NCBI RefSeq assembly: GCF_003602005.1
Contig: NZ_QZWD01000018.1
Coordinates: forward strand, 1-64,000
Length of the DNA: 64,000 nt
Reading direction: 5' to 3'
Origin: Salinisphaera sp. Q1T1-3
GTDB taxonomy: Bacteria; Pseudomonadota; Gammaproteobacteria; Nevskiales; Salinisphaeraceae
Part shown: positions 36,501 to 44,640 of the stretch, one piece after another
Position numbering within the stretch: position 1 is the stretch's first letter
Layout: every line of letters begins with the position of its first letter
Made by a program: the position numbers and the translations under genes
The notes under the pieces: generated by a model
Told to the model about the DNA's origin: nothing
Databases searched by the model: none
What the model saw: only the letters and a program-made list of their open reading frames with translations

Positions 36501-37531
36501 GCTCGGCTCTCGGCCAGTCGCTCCAGTACGTCGAGCAACAGATGCTGCCCGCCCTGCCGGATCAGCAGCGCGAAGTCGTACGGCCGATTCTGGTGCGCCC
36601 GCTGGTCCAGACCTTTGCCGCGCTCGTCGAGCCCACCGAACGCGAGATCAACCGCCAGTGGCAGGCCAGCGTCTACAAGCCGTATCGACAGACACTGGCC
36701 GGCAAGTACCCGTTCGCGCCGAAGGCCAGCGTGGAAGCCGCCAACAACGAAATCGCTCAGATCTTCGGCCCGGACGGCAGCATCGCGCGCTTTGCCGACG
36801 ACAATCTGAAGGGCCTGGTGATTCAGCGCGGCGACACCATCACACCGCGCACCTGGGCCGACATCGGCGTGAGCCTGACGCCCGCCTTCACCCAGCATTT
36901 CCCGCAGTGGGTCTCGAGCCTCGGTTCCCAGGGCATGCCGACAAGCCCCGAGAACAAGAGCGGACAGCCACGAACTGTCTTCCAGATTCAGCCCACGCCG
37001 GCGCCGGGCGCGCGCGAATACACCATCGTGCTCGATGGCCAGAAGCTTACCTATCGCAATACGCCGCCACAGTGGTCGAACTTCATCTGGCCCAATCCGA
37101 GCGGCGATCCGGGCGTGAGCATCAGCGCGACGACCTTCGACGGCCGGACCGTTCAGCTCATCGACTTCCCCGGTCATTACGGACTGCGCAAGCTCGTGCA
37201 ATCGGCCGCGCGCGAACGCGAAGGCGACAATGTCTTCAAACTGTCCTGGAGCGAGGGCAACCTCACGGTTTCCGTCAATCTGCGGATCATCAGCAACCCG
37301 GCCAGCGACAAGCAGAACGCCGGCGTCGCCGCACTCCACCTGCCCAGCAACATCATGGGCGCCGATGCCACGCACGGCGCGATCGACGCCGATGCGGGCA
37401 CGGCGTCATCCGAGGCGAGCACCGCACCGACACAACAGACCGGGGCCGATAACAGTCCGCAACCGTCGCCGGATTCGTCCGATACGTCCGAGGAGGGCGC
37501 GGCACAGATCACGAACGGGCAAGCGTCATGA
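33572..37531 (+). CDS. tssM: T6SS membrane complex ATPase-like protein TssM (IcmF)
   Basis: 1319 residues. Two N-terminal spans (about 11-29 and 35-58) precede a cytoplasmic NTPase-like domain with Walker A GNPAAGKST near residue 133 and DTAGRF near residue 187. A third span (about 445-463, YALFFASVAVLGLLFAGW) leads to a large periplasmic domain ending in an acidic Ser/Thr-rich tail. This is the standard IcmF layout and includes an intact Walker A, which some TssM proteins lack. It builds the trans-envelope channel with TssJ and TssL. Its stop overlaps tagF by four bases (ATGA). Confidence 0.96.
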   Translation: MAMTRFKAFITDRRTLIAIGLIALLLFVLLVADTWRTALLLIETLVLLGFAIWGGLWLWRRRQGNKGGDRMSDMLNEQAADNAGEADDSRRAEIAELRDGMREAVRTIKSSKIGHTSGRAALYELPWYMIIGNPAAGKSTAILNSGLQFPLEDEPGRGRAIRGIGGTRNCDWFFTTEGILLDTAGRFSVHSEDRVEWLGFLDLLKKNRPKAPLNGILIACSVADLTERGPEFAIDLAKQLRQRVQEITERLEIFAPVYVVFTKADLVSGFSEFFAEADAAERSRVWGATMRYDIQGNEAAVASFDERFDELHRGLQEMSLAQMSMRRGQKMPPGVFTFPLEFAAIKPAARALIATLFEENPYQFNPVFRGFYLTSALQEGQPIERSGAEIARRFGLSDSEEPARVGEGVSGFFISDLFRRVVFADSGLVRQYNSPTKIRTRYALFFASVAVLGLLFAGWTWSYSRNRALLADVSQDMQQAVAIQNNQVDLESRFDALTILQKRIQQLEGYQADQPLTLSLGLYQGDAMLAKLKQEYYHGLQTLMLQPVKQNLETFLAKVNNNAGDLKRSTPAAAAQETDESAGTYEQADPTDVKDAYNALKTYLMLADKSHVDVKHLYDQLTRFWRGWLESNRGGMPREKMIRDAEQVISFYLAHVNDASWPLIQDKLTLVSETRQHLRQVMAGLPAEQRVYAEIKARASTRFPPVTVESMLNRNAEANQDSDTAGAGQSGDGAIQGSYAVSGTFSRQAWNEYIKGAIKKAATEELQTDDWVLRSSQSDDLTLQGSPKQIEQHLLGQYKQEYAAEWRKFIQGLTVADFSDFRDALAQMETLGNPESSPIRRILTGIYLQTSWDNPSQAKQQAESKMQDSGIVAWFKRVILRRTPHQVNRAAYYVDTDQIQAVAHDGNGNKNQPVQGELAAHFSGIAQLVRQNDGDSILTGYLKSLGDVRTALNQIQNQGQTGPGAAKLMRDTLNGDGSALGQSLQYVEQQMLPALPDQQREVVRPILVRPLVQTFAALVEPTEREINRQWQASVYKPYRQTLAGKYPFAPKASVEAANNEIAQIFGPDGSIARFADDNLKGLVIQRGDTITPRTWADIGVSLTPAFTQHFPQWVSSLGSQGMPTSPENKSGQPRTVFQIQPTPAPGAREYTIVLDGQKLTYRNTPPQWSNFIWPNPSGDPGVSISATTFDGRTVQLIDFPGHYGLRKLVQSAAREREGDNVFKLSWSEGNLTVSVNLRIISNPASDKQNAGVAALHLPSNIMGADATHGAIDADAGTASSEASTAPTQQTGADNSPQPSPDSSDTSEEGAAQITNGQAS

Positions 37532-38517
37532 GCCAGCGCTCGGCCGCCCATCTCGTCTACTTCGGCAAGGTGCCCTCACGCGGCGATTTCGTGCGCACGG
37601 ACCACAATCATCGTCTGCTGTCGGCCATCGACGACTGGCTGACGCAGACGATGGAACTGTTCACCGCCGATGCCCGCTGGAAGATCACCTACGACGCCGC
37701 CCGGCCACATCATTTCGCCCTGCTCGGATCGCGCCGGGGCATCGCGGTCGCCGGCCACCTGATCAACAGCCACGATCAGTCGGGGCGCCGTTTTCCGTTC
37801 ATCACCGCGAGCGCAATCGGCGTGGACGAACCCCTGCAGTTCGCTGCCCGCGCGCCGCTGGCGCTCTCGCGTCTCTGGGCGCGCACGCAGGCTTTCAGCC
37901 AGCGTGTCGTCGATACCCCGAACGACAGCACGCCCGAACTGGCACGCGTTAACGAGGCCAGCGTACCCGTGGAGGTGGATCCGGCCACGTATACGGCCCA
38001 GTTCCGCGATTTTCTGGAAATCCAGACGCTGGCCTCGCTGGAGCGCACGCTGCGGGATTCCGGTCACGAAGTACGGCTGCAGCATCTGCTCCCGGCACTC
38101 GGCGGGCTGTTACAACCCGTGCTCGTCAGCGGCCGCGACTATCTGAACCGCGGTCTGGTGCTGCCCCTGCCGGACGACCCGATGTATCGCTTCCCGGTGG
38201 CCGCGCTCTGGATGGATCTGATCACGCCGTTCATGGCGCGTGCCGATCTCGAGATGGCTGTTTTCATCAGCGCGGTCGATCATGCGGCCGAAATGATGAT
38301 CGGCTTCGAACGCACACCGGAACACACGCTGCACGCCGCACTCGATCCGGCGATCAGTTCGCAGCGCAATATCCGGCTCTTCGACCCGGAATGGATCACG
38401 GACCAGCCGCCGTCACAGGATTACGACTTGAAGAAACTCGATACGTATCTCGCGCAATCCAGCGGCTCCCTGCGTCTGGCGCGAGACATGTTTCGCGAAG
38501 TCTTTCTCGGAGAATGA
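37528..38517 (+). CDS. tagF: T6SS-associated protein TagF (ImpM)
   Basis: 329 residues. The N-terminal domain VYFGKVPSRGDFVR and later SRRGIAVAGHLINSHDQSGRRFPF are diagnostic of TagF/ImpM (DUF2094). In Pseudomonas and Agrobacterium TagF represses the T6SS post-translationally. The extra 100 residues after the core are common in proteobacterial versions. It is coupled to tssM by ATGA and followed at one base by the OmpA-like gene. No PppA-PpkA-Fha genes are seen in the window. Confidence 0.9.
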   Translation: MSQRSAAHLVYFGKVPSRGDFVRTDHNHRLLSAIDDWLTQTMELFTADARWKITYDAARPHHFALLGSRRGIAVAGHLINSHDQSGRRFPFITASAIGVDEPLQFAARAPLALSRLWARTQAFSQRVVDTPNDSTPELARVNEASVPVEVDPATYTAQFRDFLEIQTLASLERTLRDSGHEVRLQHLLPALGGLLQPVLVSGRDYLNRGLVLPLPDDPMYRFPVAALWMDLITPFMARADLEMAVFISAVDHAAEMMIGFERTPEHTLHAALDPAISSQRNIRLFDPEWITDQPPSQDYDLKKLDTYLAQSSGSLRLARDMFREVFLGE

Positions 38518-38518
38518 C

Positions 38519-39391
38519 GTGATACGCATCGCGCTCAAACAACATCTTGCCGGCGCCGCACTGTTCGGCATGCTGGCGTTGGCCGCCAGCGGCCCGGTTG
38601 CCGCACAGACCGATTCGGGAAATACCCCCGATGCTGCCGCGCCCGGCGCCCGGGTTTCCGGCGCCGCGCCGTCCAACCAGGTCGTGGTCACCGGCGTGGT
38701 GCCCGATCAAGCCACCAAGGCCGCCGTACTGGAGCGGCTGCGCGCGCTCTACGGGAAGGAGCGCGTCATCGACGAGGTCACGGTCGGCAATGTCGTGGCG
38801 CCGCCCAACTGGTCGACTTACCTGTCGAGGATGCTGGTGCCCGATCTGACCGACGTGTCACGCGGTCGCCTCGTCATCAACGGCAACAGCGCCACCATCG
38901 AGGGCGACGTGGGCAACGAAGCACAGCGCCAGACCGTCGTCAGCAACATGGCCAAGCAGCTCAATCCGAGTTACTCGATCGAGAACAACCTGGCCGTCGG
39001 CTCGTCCAAGCAGGAAATTCTCGATAAGGCACTCGCCAATCGCACCATCACCTTCGAGACCGGCAGCGCGGAACTGACCGATAACGGGCGACAGATCGTC
39101 AACGAAATGGCCGCCGCGCTCAAGAAACTCGACGGGCGCACTGTCGAGATCATCGGCCACACCGACAACAACGGGGCACGCCAGGCCAATCTCGCCCTCA
39201 GCGAGGCACGCGCCCAGTCCGTGAAACAGGCGTTGGTCGCCAAGGGCATTGATGCGGATTCGCTGATCACCCTCGGTGCCGGCGAGCAGCGACCGATCGC
39301 CAGTAACGAAACGCCCGAAGGCCGGGCCCGAAATCGCCGTATCGAATTCCGTATCCAGGGCCAGAGCGCCGAATCAACCGACAACGACTGA
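38519..39391 (+). CDS. OmpA/BON-domain periplasmic protein of the T6SS
   Basis: 290 residues from GTG at 38519, one base after the tagF stop, with GGAG upstream. The signal peptide is about 29 residues (cleavage after VAAQ). The middle has BON-like repeats (VVTGVVPDQATKAAVLERL; SYSIENNLAV). The C-terminal OmpA domain shows ITFETGSAELTDNGR, EIIGHTDNNGARQANLALS, EARAQSVKQAL and ARNRRIEFRI, the peptidoglycan-binding pattern. It probably anchors the secretion apparatus to the cell wall, as TagL does elsewhere, but here as a soluble periplasmic protein rather than a TssL fusion. Confidence 0.85.
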   Translation: MIRIALKQHLAGAALFGMLALAASGPVAAQTDSGNTPDAAAPGARVSGAAPSNQVVVTGVVPDQATKAAVLERLRALYGKERVIDEVTVGNVVAPPNWSTYLSRMLVPDLTDVSRGRLVINGNSATIEGDVGNEAQRQTVVSNMAKQLNPSYSIENNLAVGSSKQEILDKALANRTITFETGSAELTDNGRQIVNEMAAALKKLDGRTVEIIGHTDNNGARQANLALSEARAQSVKQALVAKGIDADSLITLGAGEQRPIASNETPEGRARNRRIEFRIQGQSAESTDND

Positions 39392-39496
39392 TCGGCGCAC
39401 TTCGGCCGCCGGAGCACCACACCCCCTACGGCTCAGCGAGACACACGGGCGATGTGCGGGCCGGGACAAGCCGGCCGCCTCGTCCGCGCCGACGTA

Positions 39497-40684
39497 TTAC
39501 TGATACATCTCGCCGTCGAAATCGTCATCGCTGGCCGACTCGCCCCCGCCACTTTGACGACGCTGCCGCGACAGACCGAGCAATTCTTCGACGTGAGAGA
39601 GTTCACCGTCGTCTCGAATCACCGAGCGCAGCCAGGCGTGTAACGGCATGTCGCCCCACTTGGCCGCCGTCTCGGCCATATAGGCCACCGGACTGTGCGG
39701 CTCATTCCGCCGAAAGTAATCGGCGACCTGGCGCAACTGCGACAGGGCCTGGGCCCGGGAACGAATCGGCCCGCTGGCCTGCGGTTGCGGCTCGGCTGCG
39801 GATGGCGCCGTCGCGGCGATCGCCTCGTCTGAAATGGTAGCCGTGTTGATCGGCGCATCGCCGTCATCCGAGGCTGCCTGCTCGGTACCGCCGACCGACT
39901 CGGCGTCGGCGCTGGTGTCGACCCCCACATCTTCGGCCGAACGCTTGATCAGACCGTGGATATCGAGCGCCGTCTCGCGCAGGTTGCCGAACGACGGCGC
40001 TTCGCCGCCGAGCTTTTCGTCCAGCGTCCGATCCAGCTGACCGATCGCCGCCAGACACTCGTCGAGATCATGCAGAGTCTGGCGATAGAACGCAGCCGGC
40101 GTATCGCGACGAGCGGTCTCGTACTGGGCGAGACGCCCGCCGCCGTTATGTGCATCGCCCCAGACATCATCCTCACTGTCATCCCGGGCATGGGTGGCCG
40201 CATGGCGAGCCGAGGCCAGATCCGCAGCCGAAAACGCGCCCGCCGACGACTGCGTGATCGCCTGCTGACGCATCAGCGGGATAGACGTCTCGATCAGTCG
40301 CCCGACGTTGTTGATGCGTGCTTCTTCATCCCCCGTCTCGTCCGGCTGCGGATGCAGGCCGTCCCAATCCGTGGCGCAAAGCTGTGCAAACAACTGATAG
40401 GCATCCGACAGCCCGGCGAAACCGTGGAGATGTGCCCAGGCCTCGGTCAGCCAGACGCACACACGAATGTCCTTCGTCTTGTTTTCCAGCAGCTCGGTGC
40501 ACAGACGCGCGACCCGCGGCCAGTCGGCCGATTTGAGCTCGGTCACCCATTCGCCCTGTTCCAGGCTCGGATCATCCGCGCGACGCGCCTCGATGATCGA
40601 ATCGAATTCCGGCGATAACGACATATCCTCGCCACACGGATCATCGTCGGAAATCGCCTCGCAAAGCCGAGCCAGATTGGTCAT
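39497..40684 (-). CDS. tssA: T6SS cap/priming protein TssA
   Basis: 395 residues. The ImpA N-terminal domain is at about 10-130 (DDPCGEDMSLSPEFD, then WVTELKSADWPRVARLCTELL and KDIRVCVWLTEAWA). An Ala/Ser/acidic linker follows, and the C-terminal part (ALSQLRQVADYFRRNEPHSP, VAYMAETAAKWGDMPLHAWL) matches the short-type TssA end. TssA primes and caps the growing sheath-tube. The gene is monocistronic on the minus strand, its 3' end facing the OmpA-like gene 106 bp away and its 5' end sharing a 200-bp AT-rich spacer with the DUF2628 gene. Confidence 0.92.
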   Translation of the reverse strand: MTNLARLCEAISDDDPCGEDMSLSPEFDSIIEARRADDPSLEQGEWVTELKSADWPRVARLCTELLENKTKDIRVCVWLTEAWAHLHGFAGLSDAYQLFAQLCATDWDGLHPQPDETGDEEARINNVGRLIETSIPLMRQQAITQSSAGAFSAADLASARHAATHARDDSEDDVWGDAHNGGGRLAQYETARRDTPAAFYRQTLHDLDECLAAIGQLDRTLDEKLGGEAPSFGNLRETALDIHGLIKRSAEDVGVDTSADAESVGGTEQAASDDGDAPINTATISDEAIAATAPSAAEPQPQASGPIRSRAQALSQLRQVADYFRRNEPHSPVAYMAETAAKWGDMPLHAWLRSVIRDDGELSHVEELLGLSRQRRQSGGGESASDDDFDGEMYQ

Positions 40685-40884
40685 ATGCGCACCGCTTCAG
40701 AATATAAAAACAATAATGCCATATACCGTCACTTTACGGCGGCCATGCAAGATCAAAAATGTGGTAAAAAAACGGCAAGACAGAGACAGAATCCATTGTG
40801 GCCAAAAGGCTTGCGCCACACAAATTCAACACATCTGCTTATTTCGCCGCACCGCTTTGAATCACCACCGACCGAGGACGAACC

Positions 40885-41295
40885 ATGAAAGTCTTTGATA
40901 TTTATGCGCACCCCGTCAAAAGCCCGCAGGCTGTCAAACAGGGCTTTTCATGGCCGGCCATGTTCTTTGGCGTATTCTGGCTCGCTTATAAAATGATGTG
41001 GAAATGGCTCGCCATCATTGGCGGTATCATTATCGTACTGAGCATTCTGAGCACCGTGCTGCCGAGCACGCAGCAAGCGCAGATCGCCACCGACCTGGTA
41101 TGCAACCTGATCACGCTGGGGCTATGGATTCTCGTCGGCTTTCGCGGCAACGACTGGTATCGCGAGACGATGGCCACCAGAGGCTTCACGAAAAAGGGCA
41201 CTTTCGAGGCCGAGTCCAAGGACGATGCACTGGCCAAGGCCTTTCAATCCTCGGACGATGACGATTCGTCATCCACGCATCATCTGGAAGCCTGA
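40885..41295 (+). CDS. DUF2628-type small membrane protein
   Basis: 136 residues. KVFDIYAHP at the start and GFSWPAMFFGVFWLAYKMMWKW are typical of DUF2628 proteins, which have an F-x-WPA-x-FFG-x-x-W signature. Two hydrophobic segments (about 37-60 and 70-92) precede a charged, Asp/Ser-rich tail. Function unknown in the family. It is divergent from tssA, and nothing ties it to secretion except position. Its own AT-rich promoter region at 40690-40860 is visible. Confidence 0.7.
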   Translation: MKVFDIYAHPVKSPQAVKQGFSWPAMFFGVFWLAYKMMWKWLAIIGGIIIVLSILSTVLPSTQQAQIATDLVCNLITLGLWILVGFRGNDWYRETMATRGFTKKGTFEAESKDDALAKAFQSSDDDDSSSTHHLEA

Positions 41296-41467
41296 AACAG
41301 GCTGGCTTATATAACGGGCACGCGGAGCACGCGTTGCGTTGGGATGCAGCGCGTGCCGCCTACCGCTGTACCACGCCGCAAAAAGCCCATCGTCCACACC
41401 AGGCGAGGGCGCGCGCCTGCTCGGCACGCTCACGCAGCCATTGGGCTCAGGTCTCTCATCGCAAGAT

Positions 41468-41757
41468 TCAGCCCGATTTACTGGCTCGCACGATCCGGCC
41501 CACCGTCGAGGAATGCAGCAGCTCGAAGTAGTCTGCAATCTGCCTGTCGCCGTGTCCGCCCCGCTCGCGTGGTACGCCACAATCGCCTCATCGCACGCAG
41601 AGTGTCTTCGGGCCATAACGTCTATTGGTGGCGGCGGCGTGCGTCGCTGGATCTTCGGGATATTGACGTCGTTCTGAACATTGGCGTGCCTCAGGCGACG
41701 GGTGAGGAAATCGTCACCGCCAAGAAACATCTGGGCCTGCAAGTCGAGCCAGATCGA
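41468..41757 (-). pseudogene. Remnant of a Y1 (REP-associated-type) transposase C-terminus
   Basis: Read on the minus strand, WLDLQAQMFLGGDDFLTRRL, then NIPKIQRRTPP and ACDEAIVAYHASGADTAT follow the C-terminal layout of Y1 transposases of the REP-associated (RAYT) type. After a frame change the sequence continues as RQIADYFELLHSSTVGRIVR and stops at 41468. The helix-turn-helix end is thus intact but out of frame, and the catalytic Y1 half is missing. GTCTGACCC-type motifs that often flank such elements occur near 42020 and 42105. Confidence 0.65.
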
Positions 41758-42171
41758 CGCCGCGTCAATGCCGTCGAAAATAAAAGTTTGTATCGTGGAT
41801 GTGCGACACAACGACGCTTTCCGAACACGGCCAACAGCCCGTCCGTTGCCGACCACGCGAAGTTACGTGATACAACGCGCCAGAAAACCCGGCTTGAGTG
41901 GCTCAGGCCATGCGCCCGAAATAGTTCGTTTGGGCGGCCAAGCAACCAATGCCCGTTGGCTAGCCTGATCCCATTGACCTTTCGACGTGCCGAACGGCCA
42001 AATCCGCTCCGAAGATAAAGTCAGACCCAGGCGGCGAGTGGACCGTTGTCGAGGAGTTCGGCAATGAGCCTGACCGGCATGCGACTGTCTTGGGATTGCG
42101 TCTGACCCGGCGTACATCGACGCCAGGTCGCGCTGCGTCGAGCCGCCGAGCTCTATCAAGTGGCGAATGTG
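41758..42171. other. Noncoding remnant DNA between the transposase relic and an immunity-like gene
   Basis: 414 bp without an intact gene. The minus strand near 42110-42160 can be read as HLIELGGSTQRDLASMY, which has a helix-turn-helix flavour, but no start, stop or partner domain supports a gene. The paired GTCTGACCC motifs suggest degraded mobile DNA. Confidence 0.45.
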
Positions 42172-43143
42172 TTACTGGATAGTTTCTGCTTCGGCTCGTC
42201 TCTTTAGCGATGCCGCCCAGCTTTCGCGCAGCTCATCACTCAATTCCTGGCCTTGCGCATTGAGCAAAGCTTCGATTTCGTCAATCCCCAGCGGCGCCCC
42301 ACCGGCGGCATCAAGCACGTCCTGCGGAAACGGGCTGGGCGGCGCATCGAAATCGGGTACGCACCCGACTGAAACCGTCGGCCCATCTTCTTCCATATAA
42401 CGGCGGATGTATTCCCACAGTTCCAGCAACGGCTCGGCATCGATGTCGGTGATTTCTCCAACCCGGTGGTAATCCTTGAATTTCGTCGGATCGTCGGCCT
42501 CTCCCATGACGATATTCAGGTCGCGCTGCACGATATAACTGACGGCGGTGCCGCCTCTCGCAACATAAGTGCGCGCCTGGACCTGACGATCCCAAGAATA
42601 GGTTCGGAGATAGCTCTTCGGTTTCAATTGACGGACATTCAGAAAACCACGGCGCACGAAATGTCGAACGGTGACGGTACGATCCCGTCGATTGAACATC
42701 ACCGGACACTCGACAGCGGGCCAGATCGCCAATCTAATCATCATCCAAGTCGCCGATAAAGCAAATAATAGAACGGGCAAACCCATTGGGATGATTAAAA
42801 AGGCACCTGCGAGCAAAAACATCACGGTAACAATTAACAGACCAGCGCTAACAAAACCCAAAAAAACGGCAACGGCGACGACCCATTCCGTGGGCGCAGA
42901 CTCTTTACCGCCCTCAATTTCTATGGCATTCGGATAGACGCGGTGGATCGCTCCCCATGCGATAGGCTGCGTATGGACCCTCTGCTTGTGGTCGGCCATC
43001 ACATATTCCGGCTTCATGGCCAACACCTTGAGCCTGACCGGATTATATTTATTAGTGTGCTTTTTACCGAACCAGAAAAACGGTTCTTTTGCGTTATGCG
43101 ATCGGATAAGTATTGCCGGGTCTTGGCGCATGATCTGTAGCAC
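42172..43143 (-). CDS. Two-span membrane protein, putative orphan T6SS immunity
   Basis: 323 residues from a GTG at 43143, one base past the stop of a displaced effector-tail fragment; ATG codons at 43131 and 43014 are alternatives. It has a soluble N-terminus, two membrane spans (about 85-145), MFNRRDRTVTVRHFV, and LLELWEYIRRYMEEDGPTVS, giving the same topology and RRYM motif as the other three immunity-like proteins, though diverged in sequence. An extended acidic C-terminus follows. The effector it belonged to has been destroyed by insertion sequences, so it is an orphan that may still protect against neighbours using that effector. Confidence 0.62.
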   Translation of the reverse strand: MLQIMRQDPAILIRSHNAKEPFFWFGKKHTNKYNPVRLKVLAMKPEYVMADHKQRVHTQPIAWGAIHRVYPNAIEIEGGKESAPTEWVVAVAVFLGFVSAGLLIVTVMFLLAGAFLIIPMGLPVLLFALSATWMMIRLAIWPAVECPVMFNRRDRTVTVRHFVRRGFLNVRQLKPKSYLRTYSWDRQVQARTYVARGGTAVSYIVQRDLNIVMGEADDPTKFKDYHRVGEITDIDAEPLLELWEYIRRYMEEDGPTVSVGCVPDFDAPPSPFPQDVLDAAGGAPLGIDEIEALLNAQGQELSDELRESWAASLKRRAEAETIQ

Positions 43144-43144
43144 T

Positions 43145-43300
43145 CTAGTTTAGGGCGTTGTCTTGTAGCGAAAACACATGCTGAATGAACGGCTGGGTGT
43201 CGTCGCTATCCGCGTAAATGGTGACCGCGGCCTTGGCTGAGACAAAGACATCGCGATTCAGGGAGACCAACTGCATCACACTGCCGTCGTCGATCTGCAA
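43145..43300 (-). pseudogene. Displaced effector C-terminal tail cut by IS110 relic
   Basis: The minus strand reads in frame for about 51 codons: LQIDDGSVMQLVSLNRDVFV, then SAKAAVTIYADSDDTQPFI, then QHVFSLQDNALN and stop at 43145. The strand-rich composition and the one-base spacing to the following immunity-like start match the organisation of the two intact effector-immunity pairs. It shows no close similarity to either of those tails. Upstream the frame runs into an IS110 transposase remnant on the opposite strand at about 43300 and is lost. Confidence 0.5.
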
Positions 43301-43421
43301 GGAGCGGCGGTAAGTGTGGTCAACCCGGCCCGGATCACCGCTTTGCTCAGAGCGAGCTCAGTCGGAACAATACCGACAAGGGTGAATCACCCCGGTTTTC
43401 CCGGAGGCTTGTGGGTCTGGG

Positions 43422-44321
43422 TCACGCCGCCTTGGCGGACTCGGAAAGTGTGGCATAGAAGTGTTCTTCAGCCTCGGACGGCGGGATATCGCCGAGGGGG
43501 CCGAGAAGGCGTTGACGGTTGAACCAGTCGACCCAGTCCAGGGTAGCGAACTCGACCGCTTCGAGATCGCGCCATGGCCCGTTGCGACGGATGACTTCGG
43601 TCTTGAACAACCCGATCACCGTCTCGGCCAACGCCTTGTCGTACGAGCTGCCGACACGCCCGACCGAGGGCGTGATCCCGAGATCAGCCAGTCGGTCGCT
43701 GTATCGAATCGACAGATATTGAACGCCGCGGTCAGTATGTTGAATCAAGCCTTTGGCCGGTTGGCGATCATGAATGGCTTGCTCGAGCGCATCGAGCACA
43801 AGATTTGTGTTGGGTGCGTTGGACGCGCGCCAGCCGACGATCCGACTCGCGAACGCGTCGATCACGAAGGCGACGTAGACAAATCCGCGCCATGTCGCAA
43901 CGTAGGTAAAATCCGCCACCCAGAGTTGGTTGGGCGCGTGCGCCGTAAAGTCGCGACGCACGTGATCCTCGGGCGCGGCCTGACACGCGTCGGATTGGGT
44001 CGTGCGCGGCGCACGACCGCGGGTGACACCGTGCAAGCCCATGTCCCGCATCAGACGCTTAACCGTGCAACGAGCAACGTGCCATTGGTCTCGCTGCAGC
44101 TGGCGCCAGACCTTGCGCGCCCCGTAAACGCATTTGTTGGCGTTCCAGGTCTGCTGGATGGCGCCGCGGATCTCGGCATCACGTTTCTGGCGGGCCGATC
44201 GGCGGCTGGGCTCAGAGGCTTGCCGCTTGGCTTCGTGGTACGTCGACGGTGCGATCGGCAACACCGAGCAGATCGGCTCGACACCGTAAACGTCGCGGTG
44301 ATGGTCGATGAAGTCGATCAT
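43422..44321 (-). CDS. IS3-family transposase OrfB
   Basis: 299 residues from [10 protein letters not shown]. The integrase core has the DDE residues in [24 protein letters not shown] and [14 protein letters not shown]. The N-terminal part ([26 protein letters not shown]) is the usual HTH_21 segment. An open frame extends 45 codons further upstream but overlaps orfA in another frame, as expected if OrfB is made as an OrfAB fusion by frameshifting. The catalytic residues are all present, so this part looks functional. Confidence 0.88.
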   Translation of the reverse strand: MIDFIDHHRDVYGVEPICSVLPIAPSTYHEAKRQASEPSRRSARQKRDAEIRGAIQQTWNANKCVYGARKVWRQLQRDQWHVARCTVKRLMRDMGLHGVTRGRAPRTTQSDACQAAPEDHVRRDFTAHAPNQLWVADFTYVATWRGFVYVAFVIDAFASRIVGWRASNAPNTNLVLDALEQAIHDRQPAKGLIQHTDRGVQYLSIRYSDRLADLGITPSVGRVGSSYDKALAETVIGLFKTEVIRRNGPWRDLEAVEFATLDWVDWFNRQRLLGPLGDIPPSEAEEHFYATLSESAKAA

Positions 44322-44640
44322 CACTTGCCTCGGCGGTCGAGGCCCTATGGGCAAAATACGCCGAGGCCTTGCGCAGGATCTCGTTGGCGCGCTTGAGCTC
44401 GCGGTTCTCGTGCTCAAGCGCCTTGACGCGTTCGCGCTCTTCGGTGGTCTGGCCATCGCGTAGGCCGCGGTCGCGTTCGGCCTGGCGAACCCAGCTGCGC
44501 AGCGTCTCCGGCGTACAACCGAACTTGCCGGCGATCGAGCCGATCGCCGCCCACTGTGACGCGTAGTCGCCCTGATGCTCGAACACCATCCGAACCGCGC
44601 GCTGACGGACCTCCGGGGAATAACGTCTGCTCTGTTTCAT
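44212..44640 (-). CDS. IS3-family OrfA (helix-turn-helix)
   Basis: It starts [20 protein letters not shown] and has a HTH ([20 protein letters not shown]) and leucine-zipper ([19 protein letters not shown]). These are the features of IS3-group OrfA, normally about 95-105 residues. Here the frame stays open to residue 142 and does not stop just before OrfB as in related elements. The last 35-40 residues look like out-of-frame OrfB sequence, and OrfB lies in the +1 rather than the usual -1 frame. A one-base deletion near 44330-44350 would explain this and might impair transposition. Confidence 0.75.
   Translation of the reverse strand: MKQSRRYSPEVRQRAVRMVFEHQGDYASQWAAIGSIAGKFGCTPETLRSWVRQAERDRGLRDGQTTEERERVKALEHENRELKRANEILRKASAYFAHRASTAEASDDRLHRPSPRRLRCRADLLGVADRTVDVPRSQAASL

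Noticed and set aside
31808..37375. Very long open frames opposite the 502-residue gene and tssM (for example 31808-33421, 33434-35758 and 35897-37375, minus strand)
   Set aside because: High-GC antisense shadows: they lie exactly opposite strongly supported genes, are rich in Arg, Gly and His with low-complexity runs, and lack ribosome sites.
41344..42018. 224-residue plus-strand frame between the DUF2628 gene and the orphan immunity gene
   Set aside because: Arg-rich, no ribosome site, and it runs antisense to the Y1 transposase remnant, which explains part of the sequence better.
41863..42159. Possible helix-turn-helix protein on the minus strand
   Set aside because: Only a 17-residue stretch looks HTH-like; there is no start signal and no further domain, so it is kept only as a note on remnant DNA.
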